A stretch of DNA of 46,710 nt from Aeromicrobium piscarium (GCF_007421815.1 NZ_VLNT01000018.1:1-46710), one strand, 5' to 3'; positions 1-7,553 are shown, counted from the first letter of the stretch. The notes: a model not told the origin generated them from the letters alone. A program made the numbers and translations.

Positions 1-1
1 C

Positions 2-109
2 TCGAAGAAAGACATCATCCGCTGCCTCAAACGACTCATCGCCCGCGAGATCTACTACGTCCTCACCGCTGACCACGTCGAGCCCAGACGCCTCACCCTC
101 GCCGCTTGA
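2..109 (+). CDS. IS110-family transposase, C-terminal end only
   Basis: This open frame enters from the left edge and stops at TGA 107-109, giving about 35 residues. The peptide contains DIIRCLKRLIAREIY, a C-terminal pattern I associate with IS110-family DEDD transposases. The bases just after the stop (GACATCCATAGGAGC) resemble the usual 3' flank of such elements, from memory. The catalytic RuvC-like half, the 5' end and any bridge-RNA region lie outside the window, so I cannot say whether the element is intact. It is followed by a strong hairpin and then the 3' end of the amidase gene. Confidence 0.7.
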   Translation, partial: SKKDIIRCLKRLIAREIYYVLTADHVEPRRLTLAA

Positions 110-127
110 CATCCATAGGAGCATCCC

Positions 128-172
128 CCAACCCGTTGAGTGTGGGCGGTACCCCCACACTCAACGGGTTGG
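128..172. terminator. 19-bp hairpin between the transposase and amidase ends
   Basis: Arms 128-146 and 154-172 are perfectly complementary, with a 7-nt loop. The arm contains CCCGTTGAGTGTGGG, which recurs exactly at 13992-14006 in another hairpin. It lies between two convergent gene ends, so a bidirectional terminator is the simplest reading. There is no U-run, as is common in actinomycetes. Confidence 0.6.
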
Positions 173-181
173 TGCGGAGGG

Positions 182-1429
182 TCAGGAGGCGACGGCGACC
201 TGGCCGCGGTCCTGCTTCACCGGTCCCTTGCCGCCGGGACGGATGTCGAAGTCGAAGATCTCCGTTGGCAGGAACACGGTGCAGCAGGCGTTGGGGATGT
301 CGACGACGCTGCTGAGCCGGCCCTGGATGGGCGAGGTCCCGAGGATCAGGTAGGCCTGTTCGCCGGTGTAGCCCCACTTCTCCAGATAGGAGATCGCGTT
401 GAGGCAGGCATTGCGGTAGGCCTCGGTCGCGTCCATGTACAAATTCGTGTCATCGCGATGATCGACCGAGATGCCCGTGAAGGTCAGCCATTCGGAGTAC
501 ACCGGCTCCACGCGGCTGGGCATGAAGATCGGGTTGTGCGTGACCCCGTAGGTCTCCATGCCGCCCTTGATGAGCTCGAAGTGCAGGTCGACGAAGCCGC
601 CCATCTCGATGGCGCCGCAGAAGTTGATCTCGCCATCGCCCTGGCTGAAGTGCAGGTCGCCGATCGAGAACATCGCCCCGTCCACGTAGACCGGGTAGAA
701 CACCCGGCTTCCGCGGGTGAAGTTCATGATGTCCATATTGCCGCCGTGCTCACGCGGCGGCACCGTCCGGGCACCTTCCCGCGCGACCCGCTCCGCCAGC
801 TCCTCGTCCGCGGTCCCCGCGAGGGTCCCGGGGATCGTCGGTGGGATGGCGAGCGGCGGGACCCGGTTCGGCTCGGTGTCGATGAGCGCCTGCTCGCGGC
901 GGTTCCATTGGGCGAGCAGGTCCGGTGAGGGAGCGGTGCCGGCCAGGCCCGGGTGCTGGATGCCGGTGTAGCGCACCCCGGAGATGTGGCGTGAGGTGCA
1001 CTCCTGGCCCCGGAAGTCCCAGATCGCCTTGTAGGCATCGGGGTAGTAGTCGGTGAGGAAGCCGCCACCGTTCGCCTTCGAGAAGATGCCGGAGTAGCCC
1101 CAGCCTTCACCGCAGTAGTCGCCCTGAGTCTGCGGGACCGGGCCGATGTCGACGATGTCGACGACGAGCAGGTCGCCGGGCTGGGCGCCCTCGATCGCGA
1201 ACGGGCCCGAGAGCATGTGGTTGAAGTCGAGATTGACGTCGCGGACATCGTTGGCGGAGTCGTTGTTGCCGATCTGGCCGTTGGTCCATTCCTTGCATTC
1301 GACCCGGTAGGTCGCTCCCGGCTTGACCGATGCGGCCGCGGGGATGTCCGGGTGCCAGCGGTTGTGGCCCGGTACGGCTTGGTCCGTCATGGACTTGGAC
1401 TGATCGACGCTGAAGATCACGTCAGGCAT
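182..1429 (-). CDS. fmdA: Formamidase/acetamidase (FmdA/AmdA family)
   Basis: This cytosolic hydrolase of about 415 residues should convert formamide or another short aliphatic amide to ammonia and the carboxylic acid. The match to FmdA/AmdA is family-wide: an N-terminal segment with NGQIGNNDSANDV, the SGPFAIEGAQPGDLLVVDI block, the REHGGNMD motif, and the SIGDLHFSQGDGE region. Length agrees with the roughly 407-residue family. I chose ATG 1429 because AGGTGA sits 5 nt upstream; a GTG nine bases earlier would remove that site. It is last in a minus-strand operon after the zinc ribbon and AmiS genes, with a 71-nt gap. Formamide versus acetamide preference cannot be read from sequence. Confidence 0.93.
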   Translation of the reverse strand: MPDVIFSVDQSKSMTDQAVPGHNRWHPDIPAAASVKPGATYRVECKEWTNGQIGNNDSANDVRDVNLDFNHMLSGPFAIEGAQPGDLLVVDIVDIGPVPQTQGDYCGEGWGYSGIFSKANGGGFLTDYYPDAYKAIWDFRGQECTSRHISGVRYTGIQHPGLAGTAPSPDLLAQWNRREQALIDTEPNRVPPLAIPPTIPGTLAGTADEELAERVAREGARTVPPREHGGNMDIMNFTRGSRVFYPVYVDGAMFSIGDLHFSQGDGEINFCGAIEMGGFVDLHFELIKGGMETYGVTHNPIFMPSRVEPVYSEWLTFTGISVDHRDDTNLYMDATEAYRNACLNAISYLEKWGYTGEQAYLILGTSPIQGRLSSVVDIPNACCTVFLPTEIFDFDIRPGGKGPVKQDRGQVAVAS

Positions 1430-1500
1430 GGAGATCACCTATCTGTCGGAACTGAGGAGGGAACTGGGCGGGTGGGGTCGGGAGTGTTGGGCCGGGCTGG

Positions 1501-2112
1501 TCAGTCGACCACCTCCCGGTCCGGCGCGGTGAGGGTTCGCGCGGCCGGTGCCGCCACGGCGAGCGCGAGGATGCCGACGACGGCGATCACGCCGGCGACC
1601 ATCCAGTCGCCGCTCCAGCTGTCGAGCAGCGTCATGAGGGCAGCCGTCGTGGTGATGACGCCCGTGACGATCGTGTAGACGCCAGTTGCCGGCCCGAGGG
1701 CTGCTCGATCGAGCCCGAGGACGAGGAAGAAGAGGAACCACAGGACGCCCCACAGCAGCCAGATGACGCCGAAGCCCGCGTCATCGGCCCGCACGAAGCT
1801 CTCGGTGGCGTAGACGACGGTGCACAGGGCCACGAGCAGGGCGAACCAGCCGAAGCCCCGGTTGCTGATGTCCTTGGCCGCGTTGATCCCCACCCACAGG
1901 TAGGTGAACCCGAACAGGTAGATGCCGGAGGCGGCGAAGATCGCATCCACGTCGTCGGCGGCGATGACGATCAGGTAAGTGGGCGTCAGCACCTGCAGCG
2001 CGCCGACGAACAGATTGAGCGGCGCCGCCTCACGAGGTGTGACCCAGTTGAGGAGCAGCAGGCCGTTGACGACGAGGACGATCCCCACATAGATGAGCCC
2101 GACGGAGGACAT
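1501..2112 (-). CDS. amiS: AmiS/UreI family amide or urea channel
   Basis: A 203-residue, very hydrophobic protein with six or seven membrane spans (roughly residues 3-24, 33-52, 57-77, 87-106, 112-133, 141-162 and 169-190). It matches the AmiS/UreI family of channels for urea and short-chain amides, including the LNLFVGALQ and TYLWVGIN segments. It probably lets amide substrate into the cell for the downstream amidase. Start ATG 2112 lies 3 nt after the stop of the zinc-ribbon gene and has no clear Shine-Dalgarno sequence of its own, so translation is probably coupled. The actinobacterial amide operons I know of carry the same neighbour. Confidence 0.92.
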   Translation of the reverse strand: MSSVGLIYVGIVLVVNGLLLLNWVTPREAAPLNLFVGALQVLTPTYLIVIAADDVDAIFAASGIYLFGFTYLWVGINAAKDISNRGFGWFALLVALCTVVYATESFVRADDAGFGVIWLLWGVLWFLFFLVLGLDRAALGPATGVYTIVTGVITTTAALMTLLDSWSGDWMVAGVIAVVGILALAVAAPAARTLTAPDREVVD

Positions 2113-2115
2113 GGG

Positions 2116-2400
2116 TCACGGTCTCGGCAGTGAGGGGTGGCCGGGGCGGCGCGCGGGTGGGGGAGCACTGCGCAGCGCGGGCGGGATGTGGCGGGTGACG
2201 CCGGGGCTCTCGCTGCTGAGGCCGGCGCTGGTCACGGACCGGTCGAGGGAGGAGTCGAGTCGGCTCAGGTGGGGTGCGCTGATCACGCGCATGCTCTGTC
2301 GCTGGCAGGCCGGGCAGTTCGCCGGCTCGGCACGGCGGGAGATGGTGCGCACCAGGTCGAAGGATCCGCAGGTGCGGCAGGTGTAGGTGTAGGTCGGCAC
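2116..2400 (-). CDS. FmdB-type zinc-ribbon protein
   Basis: A 94-residue protein whose first 45 residues form a classic FmdB ribbon: MPTYTYTC, CRTCG, then CPAC, giving four zinc-ligand cysteines. The rest is low-complexity and rich in Pro, Arg and Ser. FmdB proteins accompany formamidase genes and have been proposed to be regulatory; the biochemical role is unproven. Start is GTG 2400 with GGAGG 6 nt upstream. It is the first gene of the amide operon, directly behind a well-formed promoter whose spacer holds a palindrome. Confidence 0.85.
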   Translation of the reverse strand: MPTYTYTCRTCGSFDLVRTISRRAEPANCPACQRQSMRVISAPHLSRLDSSLDRSVTSAGLSSESPGVTRHIPPALRSAPPPARRPGHPSLPRP

Positions 2401-2412
2401 GAGATACCTCCA

Positions 2413-2426
2413 GTGATTTCAATCAC
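2413..2426. promoter_or_regulatory. Perfect 6-bp inverted repeat at the amide-operon start site
   Basis: GTGATT-TC-AATCAC, with arms 2413-2418 and 2421-2426. It covers the expected transcription start of the minus-strand amide operon, just before the GGAGG of the first gene. It could be a second operator or a short leader hairpin. Confidence 0.4.
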
Positions 2427-2454
2427 AATATTTTCATATGGAAGTAATTGTCAA
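2425..2454 (-). promoter_or_regulatory. Amide-operon promoter with operator inside the spacer
   Basis: Read on the minus strand, TTGACA (2454-2449), an 18-nt spacer and TATTGT (2430-2425) form a near-consensus promoter about 25 nt ahead of the first gene. The spacer contains the imperfect palindrome TTTTCATATGGAA (plus strand 2431-2443). Eleven of its 13 bases match the perfect palindrome at 3619-3631 beside the MarR gene. A repressor bound here would block both promoter boxes. The boxes and palindrome are seen; the MarR link is inferred. Confidence 0.75.
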
Positions 2455-2497
2455 GGGAAGGTCGCTGTGCGACCGCCGTCGCGAACGAGCGCTGGAA

Positions 2498-3589
2498 TCA
2501 GAGGGAGGCGACGACGTCGAAGTCCGTGACGTCGGCCTTGGCCAGGTAGATGGTCTGCTTGAGGTGCCCCGATCGCAGCTCCATCGCCCCGCGAGGACCG
2601 TCGTAGCCCATCCCTTCGGAGACGCGCAGAACGGCCTCGAGCGAGGTGTCCTGTGCGGCGGCGAAGAGGGAGGTCAGGAGGGTGATCCCCTCGTAGCAGG
2701 ACTCGCCCTGGTTGTTCAGGGGCGGCGCCTCCGGGCCGAAGGCGGCGGCGTAGTCGCCGACGAAGTCGAGGGAGTGGCCGGTGGGCAGCGAGCGGAAGTA
2801 ACCGGCCGCGACGTACAGGTCACGGATGGCATCCGGCCCGGAGGCGAGCAGCATGTTCTCCTCCATCAGCGGCGTCAGCCGGATCAGCGACTCGTCGAGG
2901 CCGCGTCTGGCGAACGCCCGGTTGAAGCGCACCGCGTCCTGGCCGACGAGGAACATCAGCACGCCGTCGGCGCGGGTTCCGTGCTCGATGGTGTCGAGGA
3001 TCGTCCCGAAGTCCTGGGTGTCGAAGCGGGAGAAGCTCGTGCTCAGCACCCTGAGGCCGAGGGCCCTGGCATAGGCGGAGACGGCTCGCGCCGAGCGCAC
3101 CGGCCAGACGTAGTTCGATCCGACGATGTGCCAGCGCCGCAGCCCCATCTCGTCGCGGAGCCACGCCAGGGCCGGTCCGATCTGATCGGCAGGGGTCTCG
3201 CCGGCGCAGAAGACGCCGGCGCGCGACTCGCCTCCTTCGTAGAGGGAGGTGTAGACGTACGGGATACGACCCTGGGTGATGGGGGCGACCGCCTCCCGGA
3301 TCGAGGAGATGTGCCACCCGGTGAGGGCATCGATGCGGCCGGCGTCGATCAGGCTCCGCACATCCCGCGCGACCTCATCGGGTCGCCGGCCGGCGTCGAT
3401 CACCTCGAACTCGATCGGCCGGCCGAGCACCCCGGACTGATTCGTCTGCCGGCGGCACAGTTCGGCTATGGCCTCGCAGGAGGGGCCGAAGATGCCACCC
3501 GGCCCTTGCAGCGGGATGGCGAGGCCGATCCGGATCGCGTCCGCGGTCCCCGCTCTCTCGCGTCCCCGGCTCGCCGATTGTCTGTTCAT
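2498..3589 (-). CDS. AmiC-like amide-binding protein without signal peptide
   Basis: About 363 residues of a type-I periplasmic-binding fold related to AmiC and to FmdD/urea-type binding proteins: IRIGLAIPLQGPGGIFGPSCE near the N-terminus, then VLGRPIEFEVIDAGR, a WHISSIREAV block and SNYVWPVR. ATG 3589 is chosen because GGTGG lies upstream and the operator is then 29 nt away, as for the neighbouring operon. From that start there is no signal peptide or lipobox, and no permease or ATPase gene follows. It therefore looks like a cytosolic ligand sensor, as AmiC is in Pseudomonas, rather than a transporter part. A longer start (up to 3766) would run over the operator and is unlikely. Confidence 0.82.
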   Translation of the reverse strand: MNRQSASRGRERAGTADAIRIGLAIPLQGPGGIFGPSCEAIAELCRRQTNQSGVLGRPIEFEVIDAGRRPDEVARDVRSLIDAGRIDALTGWHISSIREAVAPITQGRIPYVYTSLYEGGESRAGVFCAGETPADQIGPALAWLRDEMGLRRWHIVGSNYVWPVRSARAVSAYARALGLRVLSTSFSRFDTQDFGTILDTIEHGTRADGVLMFLVGQDAVRFNRAFARRGLDESLIRLTPLMEENMLLASGPDAIRDLYVAAGYFRSLPTGHSLDFVGDYAAAFGPEAPPLNNQGESCYEGITLLTSLFAAAQDTSLEAVLRVSEGMGYDGPRGAMELRSGHLKQTIYLAKADVTDFDVVASL

Positions 3590-3618
3590 CGCAACCACCA
3601 CGGGTGTCCCAGATGGTA

Positions 3619-3632
3619 TTTTCATCTGAAAA
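3619..3632. promoter_or_regulatory. Palindromic operator between the amiC-like and marR genes
   Basis: TTTTCA-TC-TGAAAA is a perfect 6-bp inverted repeat in the 91-bp divergent gap. It is 29 nt from the amiC-like ATG and 48 nt from the marR ATG. Its sequence and spacing match the palindrome in the amide-operon promoter, so both are probably bound by the same MarR protein. Confidence 0.72.
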
Positions 3633-3680
3633 GGATGCGACCAACGTAGGACATCGGTCGCCACTTGGGAAGGGGCGTCG

Positions 3681-4139
3681 ATGGGCGGAACGGCGGCGGG
3701 ACGACCCGCGCACGCAGGCGGCAGGCTGGATATCCGCCTGCTCACGCTGGTCGCCGGGCGCGTCAACCGCGATATCGGGACCGTGCTCGCCCCCGACGAA
3801 CTGTCGGTCGATCAGTGGAGCGTCCTCGACTATCTGGAGGCGACCGGGCCGTGCACGATGACGGCCCTGGCGAACGCGACGGGGATCAGCGGCGCGACGT
3901 TGACGCGGATCGTCGATCGTCTCGTGAGCCGCGCCCTCGTCTATCGCAATGCCGATCGAGGAGACCGGCGGCGCGTGCACGTGCACCTGTCCGAACGGGG
4001 CCGCGAGACGACACAGGAGCTGCGACCCCGCATCCGCGCCGCGGAAGATCGCGCGACGGCTCAGCTCAGCGCGAAAGAGCGCGATGAGCTGTCCCGGTTG
4101 CTGCACCGGATCTCGACATCGAGCGACCCCGGGGCATAG
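3681..4139 (+). CDS. MarR-family regulator, probable amide-regulon repressor
   Basis: A 152-residue MarR protein. The winged helix spans roughly residues 55-110, with a recognition segment around ATGISGATLTRIVDRL and the wing DRGDRRRVHVHLSERG; flanking helices form the dimer interface. ATG 3681 has GAAGGGG 5-6 nt upstream. It is divergent from the amiC-like gene, and the shared gap holds a perfect palindrome repeated at the amide operon. From memory, the acetamidase operon of Mycobacterium smegmatis also pairs a MarR-type protein with an AmiC-type sensor. Self-repression and release by amide are inferred. Confidence 0.88.
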   Translation: MGGTAAGRPAHAGGRLDIRLLTLVAGRVNRDIGTVLAPDELSVDQWSVLDYLEATGPCTMTALANATGISGATLTRIVDRLVSRALVYRNADRGDRRRVHVHLSERGRETTQELRPRIRAAEDRATAQLSAKERDELSRLLHRISTSSDPGA

Positions 4140-4157
4140 CGAGCCACCGAACGAGAT

Positions 4158-4237
4158 CGGTGAGACAGCGTCCGTTCCTCGCTTGAGGAGGTGGATGAGC
4201 GCCCATCGCCGTGGCGAGAACGGACGCTGCCTCACCG
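4158..4237. repeat. 20-bp inverted repeat with 40-nt loop
   Basis: Arms 4158-4177 and 4218-4237 match at 19 of 20 positions, and the stem extends by 4 bp past a one-base bulge. It lies between the convergent ends of the marR and MBL-hydrolase genes. A bidirectional terminator is plausible, but the loop is long for one. Confidence 0.6.
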
Positions 4238-4248
4238 CCTGCCGCTGC

Positions 4249-5133
4249 CTATCCTCCTTCGTCGGCGATGGCCGGAGCGTTTGAGAGCTGTGCGTATCCA
4301 TCCTCCAGAGCAGAACGCAGGAAGCTCTCCGGCCAGTACTCCTCAAGTGAGCGGCCCGGGCGCACGTCATCGAGTGATCGCCCCGCCTCGTACGCGTCGC
4401 CTATCCACTCCGCGACGGACCGCAGTCGCGATGCCTGGTGTTCCACGAATTCGCGGTCGACGGCCGACCCGTGCCCCGGCACCAGCACGTCCCCGGACTG
4501 GATCCGACCGAGCAGCACTTCCAGCGCATCGGGCCAGCCGAGCGGGTAGGAACCCGAGCCGAACATCGGCGGCCCCGACTCCTCGACGATATCCCCGAGG
4601 AACCAGGCTCTCGCGTCGGGGACGAGGACGGCGAGGTCGGTATCGGTGTGGCCGGCCGGCAGCGGTAGGAGCTCGATCGTGCGTCCGCCGGGCGTGAGGT
4701 GGAGCGGGGCCTCGACCGGGAGCGTGGGCGGCGTCAGCCTCACATCCGCCCAGTCCTTGTCCGGCTCTGACTCCGGCTGCTGCTGAACCCTGCGCAACCA
4801 CGGTCCTTCGTGCCGGGCGAAGTGCCGGGGTATCAGCTGATGTCCGTAGATGGGGATGCCGCGTGCGGCGAAGACCTGATTCCCGAAGGTGTGATCGTAG
4901 TGCGCATGGGTGTTCACGACGGCCACGATCGGCAGCGCGAAGGCATCCGCCACATCGCGGATGATCTCCTCAGCCTCCGCAGGACTGTTGCGGGTGTCCA
5001 CCACAGTGATCCCGGTACTGCCGACGATGGCCCCCACCGAGATGTCCACCGGCTCGTAGCGCCGCTGAAACACGCCGGGCGCGACCTCTGCCCATCCGTC
5101 GGCGACGGCATCGGGCGGGAACGATCCGGGCAT
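4249..5133 (-). CDS. MBL-fold metallo-hydrolase
   Basis: A 294-residue metallo-beta-lactamase-fold protein. The metal motif HAHYDH gives His76, His78, Asp80 and His81. Further likely ligands are in LPAGHTDTD, FLGDIVEE and VPGHG, so the dinuclear zinc site looks complete. No signal peptide is seen, which points to a cytosolic hydrolase of unknown substrate. ATG 5133 starts where homology-like sequence begins; the open frame continues 57 codons upstream, but that part is Arg-rich and unlike a protein. It stands alone, convergent with marR. Confidence 0.85.
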   Translation of the reverse strand: MPGSFPPDAVADGWAEVAPGVFQRRYEPVDISVGAIVGSTGITVVDTRNSPAEAEEIIRDVADAFALPIVAVVNTHAHYDHTFGNQVFAARGIPIYGHQLIPRHFARHEGPWLRRVQQQPESEPDKDWADVRLTPPTLPVEAPLHLTPGGRTIELLPLPAGHTDTDLAVLVPDARAWFLGDIVEESGPPMFGSGSYPLGWPDALEVLLGRIQSGDVLVPGHGSAVDREFVEHQASRLRSVAEWIGDAYEAGRSLDDVRPGRSLEEYWPESFLRSALEDGYAQLSNAPAIADEGG

Positions 5134-5244
5134 GGACAGCACGGTACTGCCCCATGGCGATCTCCGCGGCGCCGTGTTCTCAAGGGAACGGGGCGATCCG
5201 CGTCGCGTCCTGAGCGCGCCCATCGCCGATGTTCGGGTCCGGTG

Positions 5245-5268
5245 GTGACGAAAGCATCGGTTCGTCAC
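5245..5268. repeat. 8-bp inverted repeat upstream of the MBL gene
   Basis: GTGACGAA (5245-5252) and TTCGTCAC (5261-5268) are perfectly complementary across 8 nt. The 288-bp gap 5134-5421 holds no convincing gene. This could be an operator for the MBL gene or a terminator of the upstream membrane-protein gene. Confidence 0.3.
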
Positions 5269-5421
5269 ACTCGTTCGAAGGCTCAGAGTGGTGTTGAGTC
5301 GCACTCCACCGACGCCATTCCCTCACCTGAGTCCGGAAGCTCGTGTCCCCTGTCGCCAGCCCACCGCGAGATCAGCCGGAAAGCCGGTGATGACTGCGGC
5401 ATGGACCGATGACAGAAGCGC

Positions 5422-6057
5422 TCATGCGTGTCTGTGGATCACGACCACCCGCCCCAATAGCGCTCGCATGGGGGCGCGCCGATGCCCCGATCGGTTTCCC
5501 GCCTGACACCATGCGAGCTGGGCATCCAGGGCGGCGATGGCCTGGTCCGGCTCTACCGGTCTGTCTCGCCAGGCCGGAATGCGCCCCTCATCGGGGACCA
5601 GCTCCGTGCCAACGTGCGATGCCGATCCCCGGCCCGCGACGAGGGCGATCATCTGCCGTAACGCGGCCCATTGCTCGACGGTCGCTGGCGCCATCAGCGT
5701 CTCGTCGATCGCCAGACGTGCGAGAGGGCGACGGCGATCCTCGCCGGCGAAGTCGACCCAGATGCCGGCCTTCTGCGGTCTGCGGAAGTGGATGGCCGAG
5801 ACCGCCCTGTAGGGCACGACTCGGCGTCGCGTGTGGATCGACTGCTCGGCCGGAGAGATGGTGAGTCGCGGCAGAATGGCTCTGGTCAGCGTGAACAGGG
5901 CGGCAGCGCCCAGGCCGATGAGGGCCATCGTCCATGGCGGCTCACCAGAGCCGAGCATCGCGATGGCCGTCACCAGGGCGATGATCCCGATGCAGATCCA
6001 GAACCACCGCCCAACACCACGGTTACAGCGCACCATCGCGGGAAGCAGGGGAGGCAT
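5422..6057 (-). CDS. Membrane protein with two spans and a PH-like cytosolic part
   Basis: A 211-residue protein with two hydrophobic spans at about residues 17-36 and 42-60. These are followed by a basic and beta-rich segment (LTISPAEQSIHTRRRVVPYRAVSAI) that resembles small bacterial PH-like membrane proteins. No enzyme motif is visible. On the minus strand TATACT ends 7 nt before ATG 6057, so the mRNA is probably leaderless. A second ATG at codon 8 is possible. Function unknown. Confidence 0.6.
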   Translation of the reverse strand: MPPLLPAMVRCNRGVGRWFWICIGIIALVTAIAMLGSGEPPWTMALIGLGAAALFTLTRAILPRLTISPAEQSIHTRRRVVPYRAVSAIHFRRPQKAGIWVDFAGEDRRRPLARLAIDETLMAPATVEQWAALRQMIALVAGRGSASHVGTELVPDEGRIPAWRDRPVEPDQAIAALDAQLAWCQAGNRSGHRRAPMRALLGRVVVIHRHA

Positions 6058-6100
6058 TCGGCACAGTATAAGGAAACCGGTGGCGTAGTTAGAGCCTGCC

Positions 6101-6356
6101 TGGGGCTGGATGCGCCGAGAGCGCCGGCCCCTTGCTTCGCTGCGGGACCGGCGCTCTCACCGTGGCCAGGGCCGGGTCCCCCACTGGCTTCGCCAGCGGG
6201 AGGTTCCCCCACCAAGCTCCCCCAAGCTCTCCGCTGCGCTCCGAGCAGGGGGGACCCCCAGGCGTCGCCGGTTCTCCCCGTGGGGCTGGATACGCCGAGA
6301 GCGCCGGCCCCTTGCTTCGCTGCGGGACCGGCGCTCTCACCGTGGCCAGGGCCGGG
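6101..6356. repeat. 76-bp direct repeat including the tRNA-Phe 3' end
   Basis: Bases 6101-6176 and 6281-6356 are identical except at one position (6112 G, 6292 A), with a period of exactly 180 bp. The second copy covers the last 14 nt of tRNA-Phe and its downstream hairpin (GAGAGCGCCGG/CCGGCGCTCTC). The first copy therefore repeats a tRNA 3' end plus terminator farther downstream. Confidence 0.85.
6174..6257. repeat. GC-rich palindromic block between the direct repeats
   Basis: GGGTCCCCC (6174-6182) and GGGGGACCC (6249-6257) are perfect 9-bp arms enclosing smaller hairpins such as CTGGCTTCGCCAG. The interior resembles intergenic palindromes I remember from streptomycetes. No coding sequence is supported here. 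Confidence 0.5.
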
Positions 6357-6416
6357 GTCGAACCGGCGACCTTCCGCTTTTCAGGCGGACGCTCGTACCA
6401 ACTGAGCTACCTGGCC
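6343..6416 (-). tRNA. tRNA-Phe (GAA)
   Basis: A 74-nt cloverleaf. Acceptor GGCCAGG pairs with CCTGGCC, the D-stem is GCTC/GAGC, the anticodon stem is TCCGC/GCGGA with loop CTGAAAA, and the T-stem is GCCGG/CCGGC with TTCGACC. The discriminator is A and the CCA end is not encoded. Its 3' end is duplicated 180 bp downstream. Confidence 0.95.
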
Positions 6417-6492
6417 GATACTCATCGGCCGGAGCCGCGAGCGACGTTCACACTATCGCATCGCCTGGGCTCCGGCCGATTCGGGGTGCGGG

Positions 6493-7104
6493 TCAGAGCA
6501 CCGTGACGGCGTCCTCGTAGTCCAGGCGCGGCAGGCGGTCGAACCAGGGGCTGTCGCCCGGCTTGCCGATGTTCATGACGACCACCGAGTGCAGGTTCGT
6601 GCCGGCGAAGAACTCGGCATCCACGGCATCATGATCGAAGCCGTTCATCGGGCCCGCGGCCAGGCCGACGGCCCGCACGGCCATGATCGTGTAACCCACC
6701 TGGAGGCCGGCGTTGAACTCTGCCACGCGACGACGCGACTCCAGATCGCCGAACCAGTGCTCGGACTCCGGAGCGTGGGGGAACACCTCGGGCATGCGAC
6801 GGTTGAAGTCCGCATCCGCGGCGAGGATCGCGACGACCGGGGCGGACTCGGTCTTCGGCCGGTTGTTGTCGGCCATGAGCGGGAGCAGACGGCTCTTCGC
6901 CTCGTCATTGGTCAGGAAGACGATGCGCAGCGGCTGGCTGTTGGCGGCCGTGGGGCCGTACTTGGCGATCTCATAGATGTCGCGCAACGTCTCGGGGGAG
7001 ACGGGCTCGTCGCTGAACGAGTTGCTCGTCCGGCCCTCGCGGAAGAGGGTGTCCAGGGCGCGCTCGTCCAGAGGGGTCAGATGATCCAAGGTCGCTGAAG
7101 TCAT
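6493..7104 (-). CDS. RutE-like nitroreductase-family reductase (malonic semialdehyde reductase type)
   Basis: A 203-residue FMN-dependent nitroreductase-fold enzyme. The segments GRTSNSFSD, YGPTAANSQPLRIVFL and AAGPMNGFD match the RutE/HadB subgroup, whose E. coli member reduces malonic semialdehyde in pyrimidine breakdown. Family length is about 196 residues, supporting ATG 7104 over ATG 7143, which adds 13 unrelated residues. No other rut genes are nearby, so the in vivo substrate is uncertain; detoxification of reactive aldehydes or quinones is possible. It is divergent from a small unknown gene. Confidence 0.85.
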   Translation of the reverse strand: MTSATLDHLTPLDERALDTLFREGRTSNSFSDEPVSPETLRDIYEIAKYGPTAANSQPLRIVFLTNDEAKSRLLPLMADNNRPKTESAPVVAILAADADFNRRMPEVFPHAPESEHWFGDLESRRRVAEFNAGLQVGYTIMAVRAVGLAAGPMNGFDHDAVDAEFFAGTNLHSVVVMNIGKPGDSPWFDRLPRLDYEDAVTVL

Positions 7105-7183
7105 ACGGGTTTCAACTAGATGGTCGGTCGCGGAATTCCTCATCGGGCTGTGGGATACGTCATGCGGTCCCTATCCTCAGGTC

Positions 7184-7534
7184 ATGGGCATGATGATGAT
7201 GGCGTTCCGTGCGCCCGATGACGTGGCCGATCCGTCGGCGTTCACCGAAGAGGCCGGACTGGAGGATTACCCGCCCCTCGGGGCGCCCGCCGACCTGGCC
7301 GAGCGGCTCAACGCCCGGCTGCGCGCTCTGGGCCTCGACTCCGGAGCTCTCGACGACACCTCGGGCGTGATCCTCCCCGATGGGGTCGGCAGCATCAGCT
7401 TCACCGTGGGGGAGGGACAGGTGCGCTTCATCCTGGTGAACGGCCCGACCGGCGAGGTGATCGACGTCTTCCGGGAGCTGCGCGCGCAGGACGGCTGGCA
7501 CCTGCTCGATGCGGGCACCGGTGAACCGCTCTGA
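7184..7534 (+). CDS. Small acidic protein of unknown function
   Basis: A 116-residue, mostly acidic protein with no motif I recognise. It begins MGMMMMAFRAPDD and has no membrane span or signal peptide. TATCCT (7172-7177) lies exactly 6 nt before the ATG, indicating a leaderless transcript and supporting this start. The opposite-strand reading over the same bases is less protein-like. It sits between rutE-like (divergent) and tRNA-Asp (convergent). Confidence 0.6.
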   Translation: MGMMMMAFRAPDDVADPSAFTEEAGLEDYPPLGAPADLAERLNARLRALGLDSGALDDTSGVILPDGVGSISFTVGEGQVRFILVNGPTGEVIDVFRELRAQDGWHLLDAGTGEPL

Positions 7535-7553
7535 TCGTGTGGCGGTCGCTCCG

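Noticed and set aside
2422..3649. Long plus-strand frame opposite the amiC-like gene
   Set aside because: It is a mirror of the binding-protein gene and would run across the well-formed amide promoter and operators.
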